A stretch of 64,000 bases of DNA. Origin: Christiangramia sp. OXR-203. Its GTDB lineage: Bacteria; Bacteroidota; Bacteroidia; Flavobacteriales; Flavobacteriaceae. Position numbers and translations under genes: made by a program. The notes beneath the pieces are model-generated. The model was given only the letters and a program-made list of their open reading frames with translations, had not been told where the DNA came from and searched no databases. Positions 1-9,207 of the stretch are shown piece after piece. Where the stretch lies: assembly GCF_034372165.1 (NCBI RefSeq), contig NZ_CP139698.1, forward strand, positions 1,612,001-1,676,000, read 5' to 3'. Position 1 is the first letter of the stretch, and each line of letters opens with the position of its first letter.

Positions 1-226
1 TATCCCGAATCTCTTCTATGCTTAATTTCACCATTTTTTCAGGAGTATCTGCGATCTCAAATAGTATAGGAGTAATTTGATTGACTTTCACATCAGTGCT
101 TTGAGCAGAAAGTAACACAGCGATCAATAAGGTATAAGGATCTTTATGATCTAAGGGAATTGGAATTTCAGGATAAATTTCATCTAGCGTATCAATTACA
201 AACTGAACCTTTTCCTTTTTGGTCAT
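1..226 (-). CDS. nth: Endonuclease III, N-terminal part (runs off window)
   Basis: The 75 visible codons read from ATG at 226 toward base 1 and include PYTLLIAVLLSAQSTDVKVN, the typical start of the HhH-GPD fold of endonuclease III. The family excises oxidised pyrimidines and nicks abasic sites in base excision repair. The catalytic Lys/Asp and the iron-sulphur cysteines lie beyond the window, so completeness cannot be judged. The gene is divergent from the peroxiredoxin gene, with only 31 bases between the two starts, so both promoters must lie there or overlap the coding ends. Confidence 0.9.
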   Translation of the reverse strand, partial: MTKKEKVQFVIDTLDEIYPEIPIPLDHKDPYTLLIAVLLSAQSTDVKVNQITPILFEIADTPEKMVKLSIEEIRD

Positions 227-257
227 AAAGCTTTATTTTTAAGCAAAAGTAAGAATT

Positions 258-710
258 ATGACAACATTAAAAGCAGGGGATAAGGCTCCCGATTTTAAAG
301 CTGAAGATCAAGACGGAAATATCATCACATTAAATGATTATAAAGGAAAAAAGCTGGTTTTATTTTTCTATCCGAAAGCGAGCACACCTGGTTGTACTGC
401 GGAGGCTTGTAATTTAAGTGATAATTACGATGCAATGAGTGCAAAAGGTTATGACATTCTGGGCGTTAGCGCCGATTCAAAGAAAAGGCAGCAAAACTTC
501 AGAAATAAGTATGATTTTAAATACCCATTACTTGCAGATGAGGATAAGGAAGTAATCGAAGCTTACGGAGTTTGGGGACCCAAGAAATTTATGGGAAAAG
601 AATACGAAGGCATTCACCGAACAACTTTTATCATTGATGAACAAGGAATGATCGAAGAAGTAATTCAGAAGGTGAAAACCAAGGCTCACGCAGAGCAGAT
701 CATGGAATAA
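258..710 (+). CDS. bcp: Thioredoxin-dependent thiol peroxidase (Bcp/PrxQ)
   Basis: A 150-residue cytoplasmic peroxiredoxin that reduces hydrogen peroxide and organic peroxides using thioredoxin. The motif STPGCTAEAC places the peroxidatic cysteine at residue 46 and a resolving cysteine five residues later at 51, the PrxQ/Bcp arrangement. The thioredoxin-like core (LVLFFYPKA) and the C-terminal HRTTFIID segment are present and length is normal. It stands alone, divergent from nth and convergent with the DUF4258-like gene. An oxidative-stress role is inferred from the family. Confidence 0.93.
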   Translation: MTTLKAGDKAPDFKAEDQDGNIITLNDYKGKKLVLFFYPKASTPGCTAEACNLSDNYDAMSAKGYDILGVSADSKKRQQNFRNKYDFKYPLLADEDKEVIEAYGVWGPKKFMGKEYEGIHRTTFIIDEQGMIEEVIQKVKTKAHAEQIME

Positions 711-727
711 TGTAAATAACGGTCGAT

Positions 728-1108
728 TTATTCGGCCGTTCTTATTTTTACTTTCTGAATCGTAGCAATACTATCGCAATTCTGTATTCTGAATTCTAAT
801 TCTTCAGTTTCACGTGTTCCAGTAACATAATAGATATTGCAGGGTTTCGCATCAGTATCACTTAAGTAAAAATCAACGTCTCCATCTTCAAGTACTTCGG
901 AAATATATGAAGTGTCAATTTCTCGGTCCATGAAAACACTTAAAGATTCTTCAGACCATTTTCTTTCTTTGATCTTAATATTTTTCAGCACACGTGCATT
1001 AGGAGAGTAATCGCAAGAAGCTTTTTTACCACCCAGAAAGAATATTAATAGTACAATTCCGAAGAATAGTCCGACGCCAAAATAGCCAAAGCGATGTATA
1101 AGTTTCAT
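728..1108 (-). CDS. Single-pass membrane protein, DUF4258-like
   Basis: A 126-residue protein with an N-terminal hydrophobic segment (about residues 8-26), which anchors it in the membrane or exports it. A polar domain follows, with the phrase KERKWSEESLSVFMDREIDTSY and three cysteines. This resembles small flavobacterial proteins annotated as DUF4258 that sit next to alanine dehydrogenase; the family assignment is from memory and uncertain. It starts 3 bases after the ald stop, so the two are almost certainly co-transcribed. Function is unknown. Confidence 0.7.
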   Translation of the reverse strand: MKLIHRFGYFGVGLFFGIVLLIFFLGGKKASCDYSPNARVLKNIKIKERKWSEESLSVFMDREIDTSYISEVLEDGDVDFYLSDTDAKPCNIYYVTGTRETEELEFRIQNCDSIATIQKVKIRTAE

Positions 1109-1111
1109 TAA

Positions 1112-2314
1112 CTAGAAAATCAGGAGATTTATATCACGGTAAGAAAGATTGAACCATTCTGCTATCGATTTGTTGGTCAAAATTCCGTGGTAAAAATACA
1201 AACCATTACGTAAACCGCGATCAAATCTTAGAGTATTTTCCAAACCACCTTCTTCCCCAATATGTAATAAATACGGGGTAAAAATATTACTTATAGATTG
1301 AGAACTCGTTCTGGCGTATCTGGATGGGATGTTTGGAACACAGTAATGAATGACATTATGCTTTTTGAAAATTGGTTCATCATGGCTTGTGATCTCGCTG
1401 GTTTCCACACAACCTCCCATATCTATGCTTACATCAATGATCACAGCGCCTCTTTTCATACTCTGCACCATGTTTTCGGTAATGAGCACGGGACTTCGAT
1501 CCTTTCCACGAACAGCACCAATCACAACATCTGCACGTTTTAGCGCTTTTGATAAATTTTTAGGCTGAATGGTACTGGTGTAAAACGTATTGGTAAGATT
1601 CGCCTGAATATTACGCAGTTTCGTAAGGGAAGAATCGAATACTTTGACGCTTGCTCCCAAACCAATAGCCGACCTGGTAGCGAATTCACCTACAGTACCT
1701 GCTCCGATAATAACCACTTCAACTGGTGGTACACCGCTAATATTACCAAACATGAGTCCGTTTCCATCGGCATGATTACTCATGATCTCTGAAGCGATAA
1801 GTACAGAAGCTGTTCCTGCAATTTCACTCAAGGCGCGCACAATAGGATAGGAACCATCATCATCCCGGATAAATTCAAATCCAAGGGCGGTAATTCTTTT
1901 CTCTGCAAGCTTCTGAAAATACTCTTTACACTGAGTTTTAATTTGTAGCGCAGAAATTATGGTCGTTTGCGGATTGATATTTTCAAGTTCCTCCAGGGAT
2001 GGCGGTTCGATCTTTAAGATGGTAGGGCAGGAGAATACTTTGCGGGTATCTTTCGTGATTTCTGCTCCGGCATCTGAATAATCTTTGTCGCTAAAGCGGG
2101 CCCATTTCCCGGCACCGGATTCTATCATCACGCGATGACCGTGTGCGGTAATGGCTGCAACAGCATCGGGACTTAGACAAATTCTTTTTTCCTGGTAAGC
2201 GGTCTCTTTTGGTAGTCCTATGAATAATTCACCTTTTTTCTTGTAAATCTCAAGAGTTTCTTCCTGCGGAATCAGTTGTTCTTTAGTAAAAGGTGAAACC
2301 TGCTGTTTGCCCAT
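1112..2314 (-). CDS. ald: Alanine dehydrogenase
   Basis: A 400-residue NAD-dependent enzyme of the alanine dehydrogenase/PNT family, interconverting L-alanine with pyruvate and ammonia. The N-terminal domain carries GLPKETAYQEKRICLSPDAV with the substrate-binding Arg/Lys region. The Rossmann domain shows VVIIGAGTVGEFATRSA near residues 200-216. The N-terminal extension (about 28 residues before the usual family start) and a C-terminal extension after the PSRYARTSS segment are typical of Bacteroidota versions. It is the first gene of a pair with the DUF4258-like protein. Confidence 0.9.
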   Translation of the reverse strand: MGKQQVSPFTKEQLIPQEETLEIYKKKGELFIGLPKETAYQEKRICLSPDAVAAITAHGHRVMIESGAGKWARFSDKDYSDAGAEITKDTRKVFSCPTILKIEPPSLEELENINPQTTIISALQIKTQCKEYFQKLAEKRITALGFEFIRDDDGSYPIVRALSEIAGTASVLIASEIMSNHADGNGLMFGNISGVPPVEVVIIGAGTVGEFATRSAIGLGASVKVFDSSLTKLRNIQANLTNTFYTSTIQPKNLSKALKRADVVIGAVRGKDRSPVLITENMVQSMKRGAVIIDVSIDMGGCVETSEITSHDEPIFKKHNVIHYCVPNIPSRYARTSSQSISNIFTPYLLHIGEEGGLENTLRFDRGLRNGLYFYHGILTNKSIAEWFNLSYRDINLLIF

Positions 2315-2369
2315 AGTTATTGGTTAAAGCAGTTAAATTACAACTTAATATGGAATTGAAAAATATAAT

Positions 2370-2990
2370 CTAAAGTTTACGGTAGTAGTCTTCAACAAGT
2401 ACATTGGAATGTTCGATTCCTTCATCATCTTCCTGAAACTCTCTTAGATTTTTTCGGTCCTTATCAGAAATATTTGAAAATACCGAGACCTCTGTTTCAT
2501 CTAATTCGGATAGATCTAATCCATAAATCCTATCGAAAATTTTTATTCTAATTAGATAAACGACACTTAGTATAACAATAAAAAAAGGAGCGAGATAAAT
2601 TAAACCGTTGATATCCATTAAAAATTCACCATTCAAATAGACATCATCATAGATGACTGAAACCAATTGATAAGCATACATCACAGCTGGTATTAAGATA
2701 ACATGATACCACCAATGTTTGCAAGTGAAAAACCAAAGGAAAAGTAGTAATAAAGGAACTAACTTACTGGTATAAGTCCAAGCAGCTGTCATTACATCCT
2801 CGTAATAAAGACTCTCGTATGTAAAAAAAGAATTTTCCCAAACTTTACCGCTTGGGAAAATTTCATATATGTAAAATAAATAGGGAGAAAACGCCACTAA
2901 AAGGGCGATAATACTACCCGTTAGTAGGAATTCTGATGAGCCTTTTATCGACAGCTTGCTTCTTGATTTCATACTTTGTGTCGTTTTCAT
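2370..2990 (-). CDS. Polytopic membrane protein of unknown function
   Basis: A 206-residue protein with four likely membrane segments (about residues 22-45, 72-88, 92-112 and 130-150) and an acidic cytoplasmic C-terminus. I recognise no family. Its first 26 codons overlap the end of the small exported-protein gene 2914-3060 in another frame. No ATG, GTG or TTG that I can see removes the overlap without also removing the first membrane segment; the second Met, at 2972, still overlaps by 59 bases. Translational coupling with the upstream small gene is therefore likely. Confidence 0.6.
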   Translation of the reverse strand: MKTTQSMKSRSKLSIKGSSEFLLTGSIIALLVAFSPYLFYIYEIFPSGKVWENSFFTYESLYYEDVMTAAWTYTSKLVPLLLLFLWFFTCKHWWYHVILIPAVMYAYQLVSVIYDDVYLNGEFLMDINGLIYLAPFFIVILSVVYLIRIKIFDRIYGLDLSELDETEVSVFSNISDKDRKNLREFQEDDEGIEHSNVLVEDYYRKL

Positions 2991-3060
2991 TTGTAGTTGA
3001 AGTTACAAAAAATCCTGCTCCAAATATTGCTGCTGCGAAAAGTACTGCTTTAAGTTTCAT
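2914..3060 (-). CDS. Small exported peptide, 48 residues
   Basis: A 48-residue product starting MKLKAVLFAAAIFGAGFFV, a clean signal-peptide-like or membrane segment, then a polar tail ending IRIPTNG. An upstream in-frame ATG at 3108 is rejected because it lies inside the TATGTTTG promoter box at 3102-3109. The gene overlaps the downstream membrane protein gene by 77 bases. Short proteins of this plan are frequent in flavobacteria, but I know no function for them. Coding status rests on the signal-like start, the promoter and the coupling. Confidence 0.55.
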   Translation of the reverse strand: MKLKAVLFAAAIFGAGFFVTSTTNENDTKYEIKKQAVDKRLIRIPTNG

Positions 3061-3101
3061 AATATAAGATTTTAATATGGTTGTTTCGTTTTGTTCTGAG
3101 A

Positions 3102-3109
3102 CAAACATA
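3102..3109 (-). promoter_or_regulatory. Promoter -7 box TATGTTTG
   Basis: On the minus strand the sequence is TATGTTTG, matching the Bacteroidota -7 consensus TAnnTTTG, about 42 bases before the ATG at 3060. No clear TTG -33 box stands about 19 bases upstream, so strength is uncertain. It decides the start of the small exported gene. Confidence 0.5.
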
Positions 3110-3339
3110 GAACAACTTAAAATCCTGTGGGTTAAAACATTAATCGTACCTTTGCGCCCTTTTTCAAGGCAATAAAAACCCGAAAAACCGCTTAAAAAAC
3201 TTTAAATATGTTAGTTTAAATCTGTTTATAAATCGTTTAACGAATATAAATTAATAAATCAGGTTTATAAAATATCTGCAAAAGTAATAATATTCTTACA
3301 AACAATTTTGAGTATCAAATCGACGAAATTTTGATTCCG
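3110..3339. other. AT-rich intergenic region
   Basis: About 230 bases without a gene. It holds TACCTTTG at 3147-3154 on the plus strand, a promoter-like -7 box that faces no plus-strand gene for more than 2 kb. I see no tRNA, terminator or repeat here. Confidence 0.4.
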
Positions 3340-3744
3340 TTAACTTAACTTTAACATTCTTGAATTCTCTGATACTACCTGAATATGCACATTTTGATGA
3401 TCATCACTAAGTAGTTTCCCTACTTTTTGTGGCCATTCAATTAAATTCCATGCTCCAGAATCCAGGTAATCTTCAAATCCAATATCTAATGCTTCAATAT
3501 CTGATTCGATTCTATAAAAATCGAAATGATATACAGCACCCTGATCTGACTCGTAATGGTTAACTAAGGAAAACGTTGGACTGGAAACGGCGTCTTTAAC
3601 GCCTAATGCTTTAGATAACTCTTTAATTAGAGTCGTCTTGCCTGCACCCATCTCGCCGTAGAAGAGTAGTGTTTTACTCTTTGTATTACGTAGAATGTAA
3701 TCTACTGCTTGATCCAGTTCGTGAAGTTCGTAGGTTAACTCCAT
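3340..3744 (-). CDS. tsaE: tRNA threonylcarbamoyladenosine biosynthesis ATPase TsaE
   Basis: A 134-residue P-loop protein with Walker A GEMGAGKT at residues 30-37 and the family signatures SSPTFSLVNHY, HFDFYRIES and LIEWPQK. TsaE works with TsaB and TsaD to make the t6A37 modification of tRNAs that read ANN codons; it cycles the complex using ATP. Length is normal. It lies 129 bases downstream of porX on the same strand. It need not be in the same functional pathway. Confidence 0.92.
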   Translation of the reverse strand: MELTYELHELDQAVDYILRNTKSKTLLFYGEMGAGKTTLIKELSKALGVKDAVSSPTFSLVNHYESDQGAVYHFDFYRIESDIEALDIGFEDYLDSGAWNLIEWPQKVGKLLSDDHQNVHIQVVSENSRMLKLS

Positions 3745-3873
3745 AAATTCAATATGTCAGATTTGGGATGATAAAGATATATAAAAAAAGGATATACTGC
3801 TGTATGTTTTTGATAATCAATTAAGTACATCCTTATGTTGTGTATTTCAACGTTTAAAAATGTCGTTTATCGA

Positions 3874-5421
3874 TTATTTTGGGTTCAGGACTACAAATGG
3901 GATTACAACTTCTTCTAAGGAAATACCGCCATGCTGATATGTATTTCTATAATAACTTACGTAGTGATTAAAATTATTAGGATATGCAAAAAATAAATCC
4001 TCCTTAGCGAAAATATAAGAACTGCTCATATTGATCGTCGGCAGATGTACCGATTTCGGATTCTCTATAGCGAAAACTTCTTTCTTCTCGTAAGTCAGAC
4101 TTCTGCCTGTTTTGTATCTCAAATTTAAACTTGTATTCTTATCACCAATGACCTTTGAAGGGTTCTTTACATTGATAGTTCCATGATCTGTTGTAATGAT
4201 CAATTTAAAGCCTTGTTGCTGTGCTTTTTGTATGATATCAAGTAATGGTGAGTTTTTAAACCAGCTCTGCGTTAGGCTCCGATAAGATTTATCATTTGAT
4301 GCCAGCTCTTTTATTACTTCCATCTCAGTCTTAGAGTGAGAGAGCATGTCTACAAAATTGTAGACGACAACAGTAAGATCGTTGGCTTTCTGACTCTTAA
4401 AATTATCTGCTAGCTTTCTTCCCGCCTTTAAACTTGTGATTTTATGATATTCGTACCTCAGGTCTTTTCCTAATCTCTTGAGCTGTTCCCTGAGAAAATC
4501 AGATTCGTGTAGATTTTTACCTCCTTCTTCAGTATCGTTCTTCCAGTATTCTGGAAAGAGCTTTTCCATTTCACTTGGCATCATTCCGGAGAAAATCGCA
4601 TTTCGGGCATATTGTGTTGCAGTTGGCAAAATACTGAAGTAGGCATCTTCTTTCTCCTTCTTATAATGTGTCGTGATAATTGGTTCCAGTGATTTCCATT
4701 GATCATATCTTAAATTATCAACCACAACCAGCAATGTTGGCTCTCCAGATTTGATTTCTGGCAGAATCTTTTCCTTAAATAAAGTATGTGACATCACCGG
4801 AGGCTCACCACCTTGCTGAAACCAATCCTCATAATTCTTAGATATGAATTTGAAGAACTGATTATTTGCCTCCTGTTTCTGAGATTCCAGAATTTCAAAC
4901 ATACCAGAATCTTCAATTTCTTCTAACTGGATTTCCCAGTAGATCAATTTCTGATATAACGATACCCATTCTTCATAGGAATTCACCTGAGATAATTCCA
5001 TAGCAATTTTCCGGAATTCCTGCTGGTAGTTGGAAGTTGTCTTTTCAGAGATGAGTCGGGAATGGTCCAGGTTTTTCTTAAGGCTCAATAGTATCTGGTT
5101 TGGATTTACCGGTTTTATAAGGTAATCGGCGATCTTAGAACCAATCGCTTCCTCCATAATATACTCTTCCTCACTTTTTGTGATCATGACCACCGGAACC
5201 GTTTCGCGACGCTCTTTAATTTCAGCAAGGGTTTCCAGACCAGTAAGTCCCGGCATATTTTCGTCCAGGAATATGATGTCAAAATTTTCCTCTTCGATGA
5301 GTTCAAGCGCTTCAGTTCCACTTTTACAGGTTTGAACCTCGTAGTTTTTCTTCTGAAGAAATAATATATGTGGTTTTAGAAGGTCAATTTCATCATCGAC
5401 CCATAATATCTTTATCGTCAT
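3874..5421 (-). CDS. porX: PorX, response regulator with PglZ domain (type IX secretion)
   Basis: A 515-residue two-part protein. Residues 1-120 form a receiver domain with acidic pocket D9/D10, phospho-acceptor D53 (IIFLDENMPG) and conserved K103 region. From about 200 onward is an alkaline-phosphatase-superfamily PglZ domain with VVVDNLRYDQW, a nucleophile-type Thr in ILPTATQYARN and the metal motif TTDHGTINV. PorX is known to control type IX secretion genes with PorY and SigP, and structural work assigns its PglZ domain zinc-dependent phosphodiesterase activity on oligonucleotides. The cognate PorY kinase is not in this window. It is divergent from the HD hydrolase gene. Confidence 0.93.
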   Translation of the reverse strand: MTIKILWVDDEIDLLKPHILFLQKKNYEVQTCKSGTEALELIEEENFDIIFLDENMPGLTGLETLAEIKERRETVPVVMITKSEEEYIMEEAIGSKIADYLIKPVNPNQILLSLKKNLDHSRLISEKTTSNYQQEFRKIAMELSQVNSYEEWVSLYQKLIYWEIQLEEIEDSGMFEILESQKQEANNQFFKFISKNYEDWFQQGGEPPVMSHTLFKEKILPEIKSGEPTLLVVVDNLRYDQWKSLEPIITTHYKKEKEDAYFSILPTATQYARNAIFSGMMPSEMEKLFPEYWKNDTEEGGKNLHESDFLREQLKRLGKDLRYEYHKITSLKAGRKLADNFKSQKANDLTVVVYNFVDMLSHSKTEMEVIKELASNDKSYRSLTQSWFKNSPLLDIIQKAQQQGFKLIITTDHGTINVKNPSKVIGDKNTSLNLRYKTGRSLTYEKKEVFAIENPKSVHLPTINMSSSYIFAKEDLFFAYPNNFNHYVSYYRNTYQHGGISLEEVVIPFVVLNPK

Positions 5422-5500
5422 AATTATGATTATTTATGGCTTCCGAAGAGAACCATTATAATTGAAATAGAACTTATTACCGGGGCTAAGTTCATATATG

Positions 5501-5508
5501 TATCTTTG
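5501..5508 (+). promoter_or_regulatory. Promoter -7 box TATCTTTG
   Basis: TATCTTTG matches TAnnTTTG and lies 25 bases before the TTG start of the HD hydrolase gene. A -33 TTG is not obvious. The divergent porX promoter must lie in the same 111-base gap. Confidence 0.55.
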
Positions 5509-5532
5509 TTTTGAACATTAGATCATAAAAGC

Positions 5533-6762
5533 TTGGCTTCACAAACTAAACTCAAAATATTAAACGATCCAATTTACGGTTTTATTACCATTCCTAATGA
5601 ACGGATCTTTAAGATTATCGAGCATCCTTACTTCCAGAGATTGCGTAGAATTTCCCAAATGGGTTTATCATATCTGGTCTATCCAGGGGCGCACCATACA
5701 AGGTTTCATCATGCTCTTGGTTGTGTACATTTAATGCTGAAAGCAGTTAGGATACTCAGGATTAAAGGGGTAGAGATTTCAGAAGAGGAAGAAGAAGCAT
5801 TACTTATAGCAATTTTGATGCATGATATTGGTCACGGTCCTTTTAGTCATGCGATGGAACACAGCCTGGTGGAAGGAGTAGATCATGAGACCATTTCACT
5901 GCTTTTCATGGAGCAAATGAATATTGAATTTAACCAAAGTTTAACTCTGGCAATTCAGATCTTCAAAGGAAGTTACGATCGCAAATTTATGAACCAGTTA
6001 ATTAGTAGTCAGATGGATATGGATCGTCTGGATTATCTAAAACGCGATAGTTTTTATACCGGTGCTGTAGAAGGTAATATCAATAGTGAACGCCTTATTA
6101 CCATGCTGAATGTGGTGAATGATGAACTGGTGGTTGAAGAGAAAGGTATATATTCTGTAGAGAAATTTTTGATAGGTAGACGCTTAATGTACTGGCAGGT
6201 TTATTTACATAAAACCAGTCTGGTGGCAGAGCAATTGCTAATACGGGTATTAAAGCGGGCCAAGGAATTGATTGGTGAGGGTCATCAATTACATGCCAGT
6301 GGTAGTCTATTGTATTTTCTTCAGAATAAAGTAGAAAGGCATAATTTCGATCAGAATACTCTTGAGATGTTTTCGAGGCTTGATGATAATGATGTAATCT
6401 CTGCAATGAAGGAATGGATGTATTCAGATGATTTTGTACTCAGTAATTTGTGCGAAATGATCATTAACAGGAAACTTCTGAAGAGTAAGATCAAAAAGAA
6501 ACGACCTTCCCAGGAAAAGCTGGATCAGCGCAAAAAAGCGCTTCAGAAGAAATATAATATTTCTGAAAAAGAAGCATCTTACTTTGTATTCGAGGGCGAA
6601 ATCGCAAATCTTGCCTATAAACGAGAAAAGGATAACATTAATATTTTACATAAAAATGGTAAAATATGTGATGTAGTAAAGGTTTCAGACCAGTTTAATC
6701 TCAAAGCTCTTACAAATACTGTAACCAAATACTATATGTGTTATCCAAAAGTTAAAGATTAG
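5533..6762 (+). CDS. HD-domain phosphohydrolase (dGTPase-like)
   Basis: A 409-residue cytoplasmic protein of the HD superfamily. The metal-binding signature is visible as HHTRFHHALG followed by MHDIGHGPFSHAME, and a later Asp in MDMDRLDYLKRD. These match YdhJ/dNTP triphosphohydrolase-like proteins, which act on nucleotides. The exact substrate cannot be told from sequence. The start is TTG at 5533, giving MASQTKLKILNDPIYGFI; no ATG fits before the conserved NDPIYG motif. It is transcribed toward lpxD, which has its own promoter box. Confidence 0.85.
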   Translation: MASQTKLKILNDPIYGFITIPNERIFKIIEHPYFQRLRRISQMGLSYLVYPGAHHTRFHHALGCVHLMLKAVRILRIKGVEISEEEEEALLIAILMHDIGHGPFSHAMEHSLVEGVDHETISLLFMEQMNIEFNQSLTLAIQIFKGSYDRKFMNQLISSQMDMDRLDYLKRDSFYTGAVEGNINSERLITMLNVVNDELVVEEKGIYSVEKFLIGRRLMYWQVYLHKTSLVAEQLLIRVLKRAKELIGEGHQLHASGSLLYFLQNKVERHNFDQNTLEMFSRLDDNDVISAMKEWMYSDDFVLSNLCEMIINRKLLKSKIKKKRPSQEKLDQRKKALQKKYNISEKEASYFVFEGEIANLAYKREKDNINILHKNGKICDVVKVSDQFNLKALTNTVTKYYMCYPKVKD

Positions 6763-6773
6763 TTCATTTTTTT

Positions 6774-6781
6774 TACTTTTG
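6774..6781 (+). promoter_or_regulatory. Promoter -7 box TACTTTTG before lpxD
   Basis: TACTTTTG fits TAnnTTTG and ends 5 bases before the lpxD ATG at 6787, so the transcript would be leaderless or nearly so. It would drive the lipid A operon that runs to 11,900. Confidence 0.5.
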
Positions 6782-6786
6782 CCAGA

Positions 6787-7812
6787 ATGAAATTTAAAGC
6801 AAAACAAATTGCCGAGATATTGGAAGGTAAGGTGGAGGGAAATCCTGAAGCCGAAGTTTCTGAACTTGCCAAAATAGAAGAGGGGAGTGAAGGCTCACTA
6901 ACCTTTCTAAGTAATCCTAAATATAACAGCTTTTTATATACCACGAATGCGAGCGTTACGATCGTTAACGAAAACTTTGAGGTTGAGCAACCAGTAAATA
7001 CTACATTGATTAAAGTAAAGGATGCCTACAAGGCTTTTTCAACTTTACTTGAATATTATAACCAGATCAAGCTAAATAAGTCAGGAATTGAGAATCCTAG
7101 TTTTATTGCTGAATCTGCTACTCATGGTGACGGATTGTATCTGGGTGCTTTTGCATATATAGGAGAACAGGTGAAACTGGGAGAAAATGTAAAGATTTAT
7201 CCGAATGCTTATATAGGTGATAATGTGCAGATAGGTGATAACACGACTATTTTTGCCGGAGTGAAGATCTATTCTGAAAGTATTATAGGAAACGATGTGA
7301 CTATTCACAGTGGCGCGGTAGTTGGTGCTGATGGTTTTGGATTTAGTCCGGGAGAAACTGGTGCGTATAGTAAAGTTCCGCAGATAGGGAATGTTATTAT
7401 TGAGGATCATGTGGATATTGGAGCAGGAACGACAATAGATCGTGCAACCTTAGGCTCCACGATTATTAAAAAAGGTGTGAAACTGGATAATCATATACAA
7501 ATCGCACATAATGTAGAAATAGGAGAGAATACTGCTATTGCTGCACAAACTGGTGTTGCCGGATCTACAAAGATTGGAAAGAACTGTCTTATTGGAGGAC
7601 AGGTAGGAATCGCCGGGCATCTAACGATTGGAGACCGTGTGAAAATACAGGCCCAATCTGGTATTGGTAGAGATATTAAGGATGATGAAATGCTTCAGGG
7701 GTCGCCAGCATTTGGTTATGGTGATTATAATAAGTCCTACATACATTTCAAAAACCTACCGAAAACAATGAAATTAATTCACCAACTGGAAAAAAAGATT
7801 AATAATGGCTAA
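6787..7812 (+). CDS. lpxD: UDP-3-O-acylglucosamine N-acyltransferase LpxD
   Basis: A 341-residue left-handed beta-helix acyltransferase. The N-terminal uridine-binding domain (about 1-95) precedes many hexapeptide repeats such as [14 protein letters not shown]. The catalytic His lies in [19 protein letters not shown]. LpxD adds the N-linked hydroxyacyl chain in step 3 of lipid A synthesis, in the cytoplasm. Its last 8 bases overlap lpxC/fabZ, showing translational coupling. A shorter paralogue lies at 10570-11499. Confidence 0.93.
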   Translation: MKFKAKQIAEILEGKVEGNPEAEVSELAKIEEGSEGSLTFLSNPKYNSFLYTTNASVTIVNENFEVEQPVNTTLIKVKDAYKAFSTLLEYYNQIKLNKSGIENPSFIAESATHGDGLYLGAFAYIGEQVKLGENVKIYPNAYIGDNVQIGDNTTIFAGVKIYSESIIGNDVTIHSGAVVGADGFGFSPGETGAYSKVPQIGNVIIEDHVDIGAGTTIDRATLGSTIIKKGVKLDNHIQIAHNVEIGENTAIAAQTGVAGSTKIGKNCLIGGQVGIAGHLTIGDRVKIQAQSGIGRDIKDDEMLQGSPAFGYGDYNKSYIHFKNLPKTMKLIHQLEKKINNG

Positions 7813-9202
7813 TAAGGTTTCAAAACAAAGAACCATAAGGGAAGAAATTTCTCTTGAAGGCGTTGGCCTGCATACTGGAAAAGAAGTAACGCTAACTTTT
7901 AAACCAGCACCTGTAAATACAGGCTATGTTTTTAGAAGAACAGATCTTGAAGGATCTCCTGAAGTAGAGGCAGATGTCAACTACGTTGTGAATACCCAGC
8001 GTGGAACTAACCTTGATAAGAAGGGTGTTACGATCCAGACTTCGGAACATGTACTTGCTGCCTGTGTAGGTCTTGAAATAGATAACTTATACATTGAGCT
8101 TAATGCTCCGGAACCACCAATTATGGACGGTTCTTCCAAATTTTTCGTAGAAGCTCTTGAGAAAGCTGGTACTGAAGAACAGGAAGAAGACAGAGATGAA
8201 TTCGTGGTGACCGATATTATTTGTTATCGTGATGACAACGGATCTGAAATCATCCTTATGCCTGCAGATGAATATCAGGTGACAACCATGGTGGATTTTG
8301 GAACCAAAGTACTTGGTACTCAGAATGCTTCAATAGAACATATTTCAGAATTTAAGACTGAAATTGCCGATTCCAGAACATTTAGCTTTCTGCATGAAAT
8401 TGAAACTTTACTGGAACATGGGCTTATTAAAGGTGGGGATCTAAACAATGCGATCGTATACGTAGATAAAGAGATTAGTGAAGATACTCTTCAGAAGTTA
8501 AGAGTAGCTTTCGATAGAGATGATATTTCAGTAAAACCTAACGGGATTCTGGACAACTTAACATTACATCACCCAAACGAAGCAGCAAGACACAAACTGC
8601 TGGATGTAATTGGGGATGTGGCTTTAGCAGGTACAAGGATTAGAGGTAAAATCATTGCCACTAAACCTGGACATTATATTAATACCGAATTTGCTAAGAA
8701 ATTAGCCAAGGTTATCAAAGCTGAAAAGCGTAATAATGTACCAAAGATCGATCTCTCACAACCGCCACTAATGGATGTGAATGATATCATGAATACGTTG
8801 CCGCATAGATCTCCGTTTCTTTTAGTAGACAAGATCTATGAGCTTACAGATACTCACGTAATCGGGATGAAGAATGTGACCATGAACGAACCATTCTTTG
8901 TAGGTCACTTTCCTGGGAAACCAGTCATGCCTGGTGTTTTACAGGTAGAAGCCATGGCTCAAACGGGTGGAATTTTGGCTTTAAAGTCGGTTCCGGATCC
9001 CGAAAACTATCTAACCTTCTTTATGAAGATCGATAACGTGAAGTTTAAAAGACAGGTAGTGCCTGGGGATACTCTAATTTTTAAGCTGGAGTTGCTGGCT
9101 CCTATACGTCGTGGAATTTGCCAGATGCAGGGTTATGCCTATGTAAACGGACAATTAGCGACGGAAGCCATCCTAATGGCACAAATTGTAAAATCAAAAT
9201 AA
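7805..9202 (+). CDS. lpxC/fabZ: Bifunctional LpxC deacetylase / FabZ dehydratase
   Basis: A 465-residue fusion. Residues 1-305 are LpxC (UDP-3-O-acyl-GlcNAc deacetylase, zinc enzyme) with SEHVLAAC and [16 protein letters not shown] supplying metal ligands. Residues about 318-465 are FabZ, a hotdog 3-hydroxyacyl-ACP dehydratase with [13 protein letters not shown] and the active-site [20 protein letters not shown]. The fusion is characteristic of Bacteroidota and couples lipid A commitment with fatty acid elongation, which compete for hydroxyacyl-ACP. It sits between lpxD and lpxA. Confidence 0.95.
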   Translation: MANKVSKQRTIREEISLEGVGLHTGKEVTLTFKPAPVNTGYVFRRTDLEGSPEVEADVNYVVNTQRGTNLDKKGVTIQTSEHVLAACVGLEIDNLYIELNAPEPPIMDGSSKFFVEALEKAGTEEQEEDRDEFVVTDIICYRDDNGSEIILMPADEYQVTTMVDFGTKVLGTQNASIEHISEFKTEIADSRTFSFLHEIETLLEHGLIKGGDLNNAIVYVDKEISEDTLQKLRVAFDRDDISVKPNGILDNLTLHHPNEAARHKLLDVIGDVALAGTRIRGKIIATKPGHYINTEFAKKLAKVIKAEKRNNVPKIDLSQPPLMDVNDIMNTLPHRSPFLLVDKIYELTDTHVIGMKNVTMNEPFFVGHFPGKPVMPGVLQVEAMAQTGGILALKSVPDPENYLTFFMKIDNVKFKRQVVPGDTLIFKLELLAPIRRGICQMQGYAYVNGQLATEAILMAQIVKSK

Positions 9203-9207
9203 AAACT

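Noticed and set aside
1298-1568. Plus-strand reading frames opposite ald
   Set aside because: They lie antisense within a well-supported gene and have no domain or start signal.
9118-9207. N-terminal extension of LpxA
   Set aside because: It lies inside the fabZ part of the upstream gene; the family start is MNQPLAYVHP at 9208.
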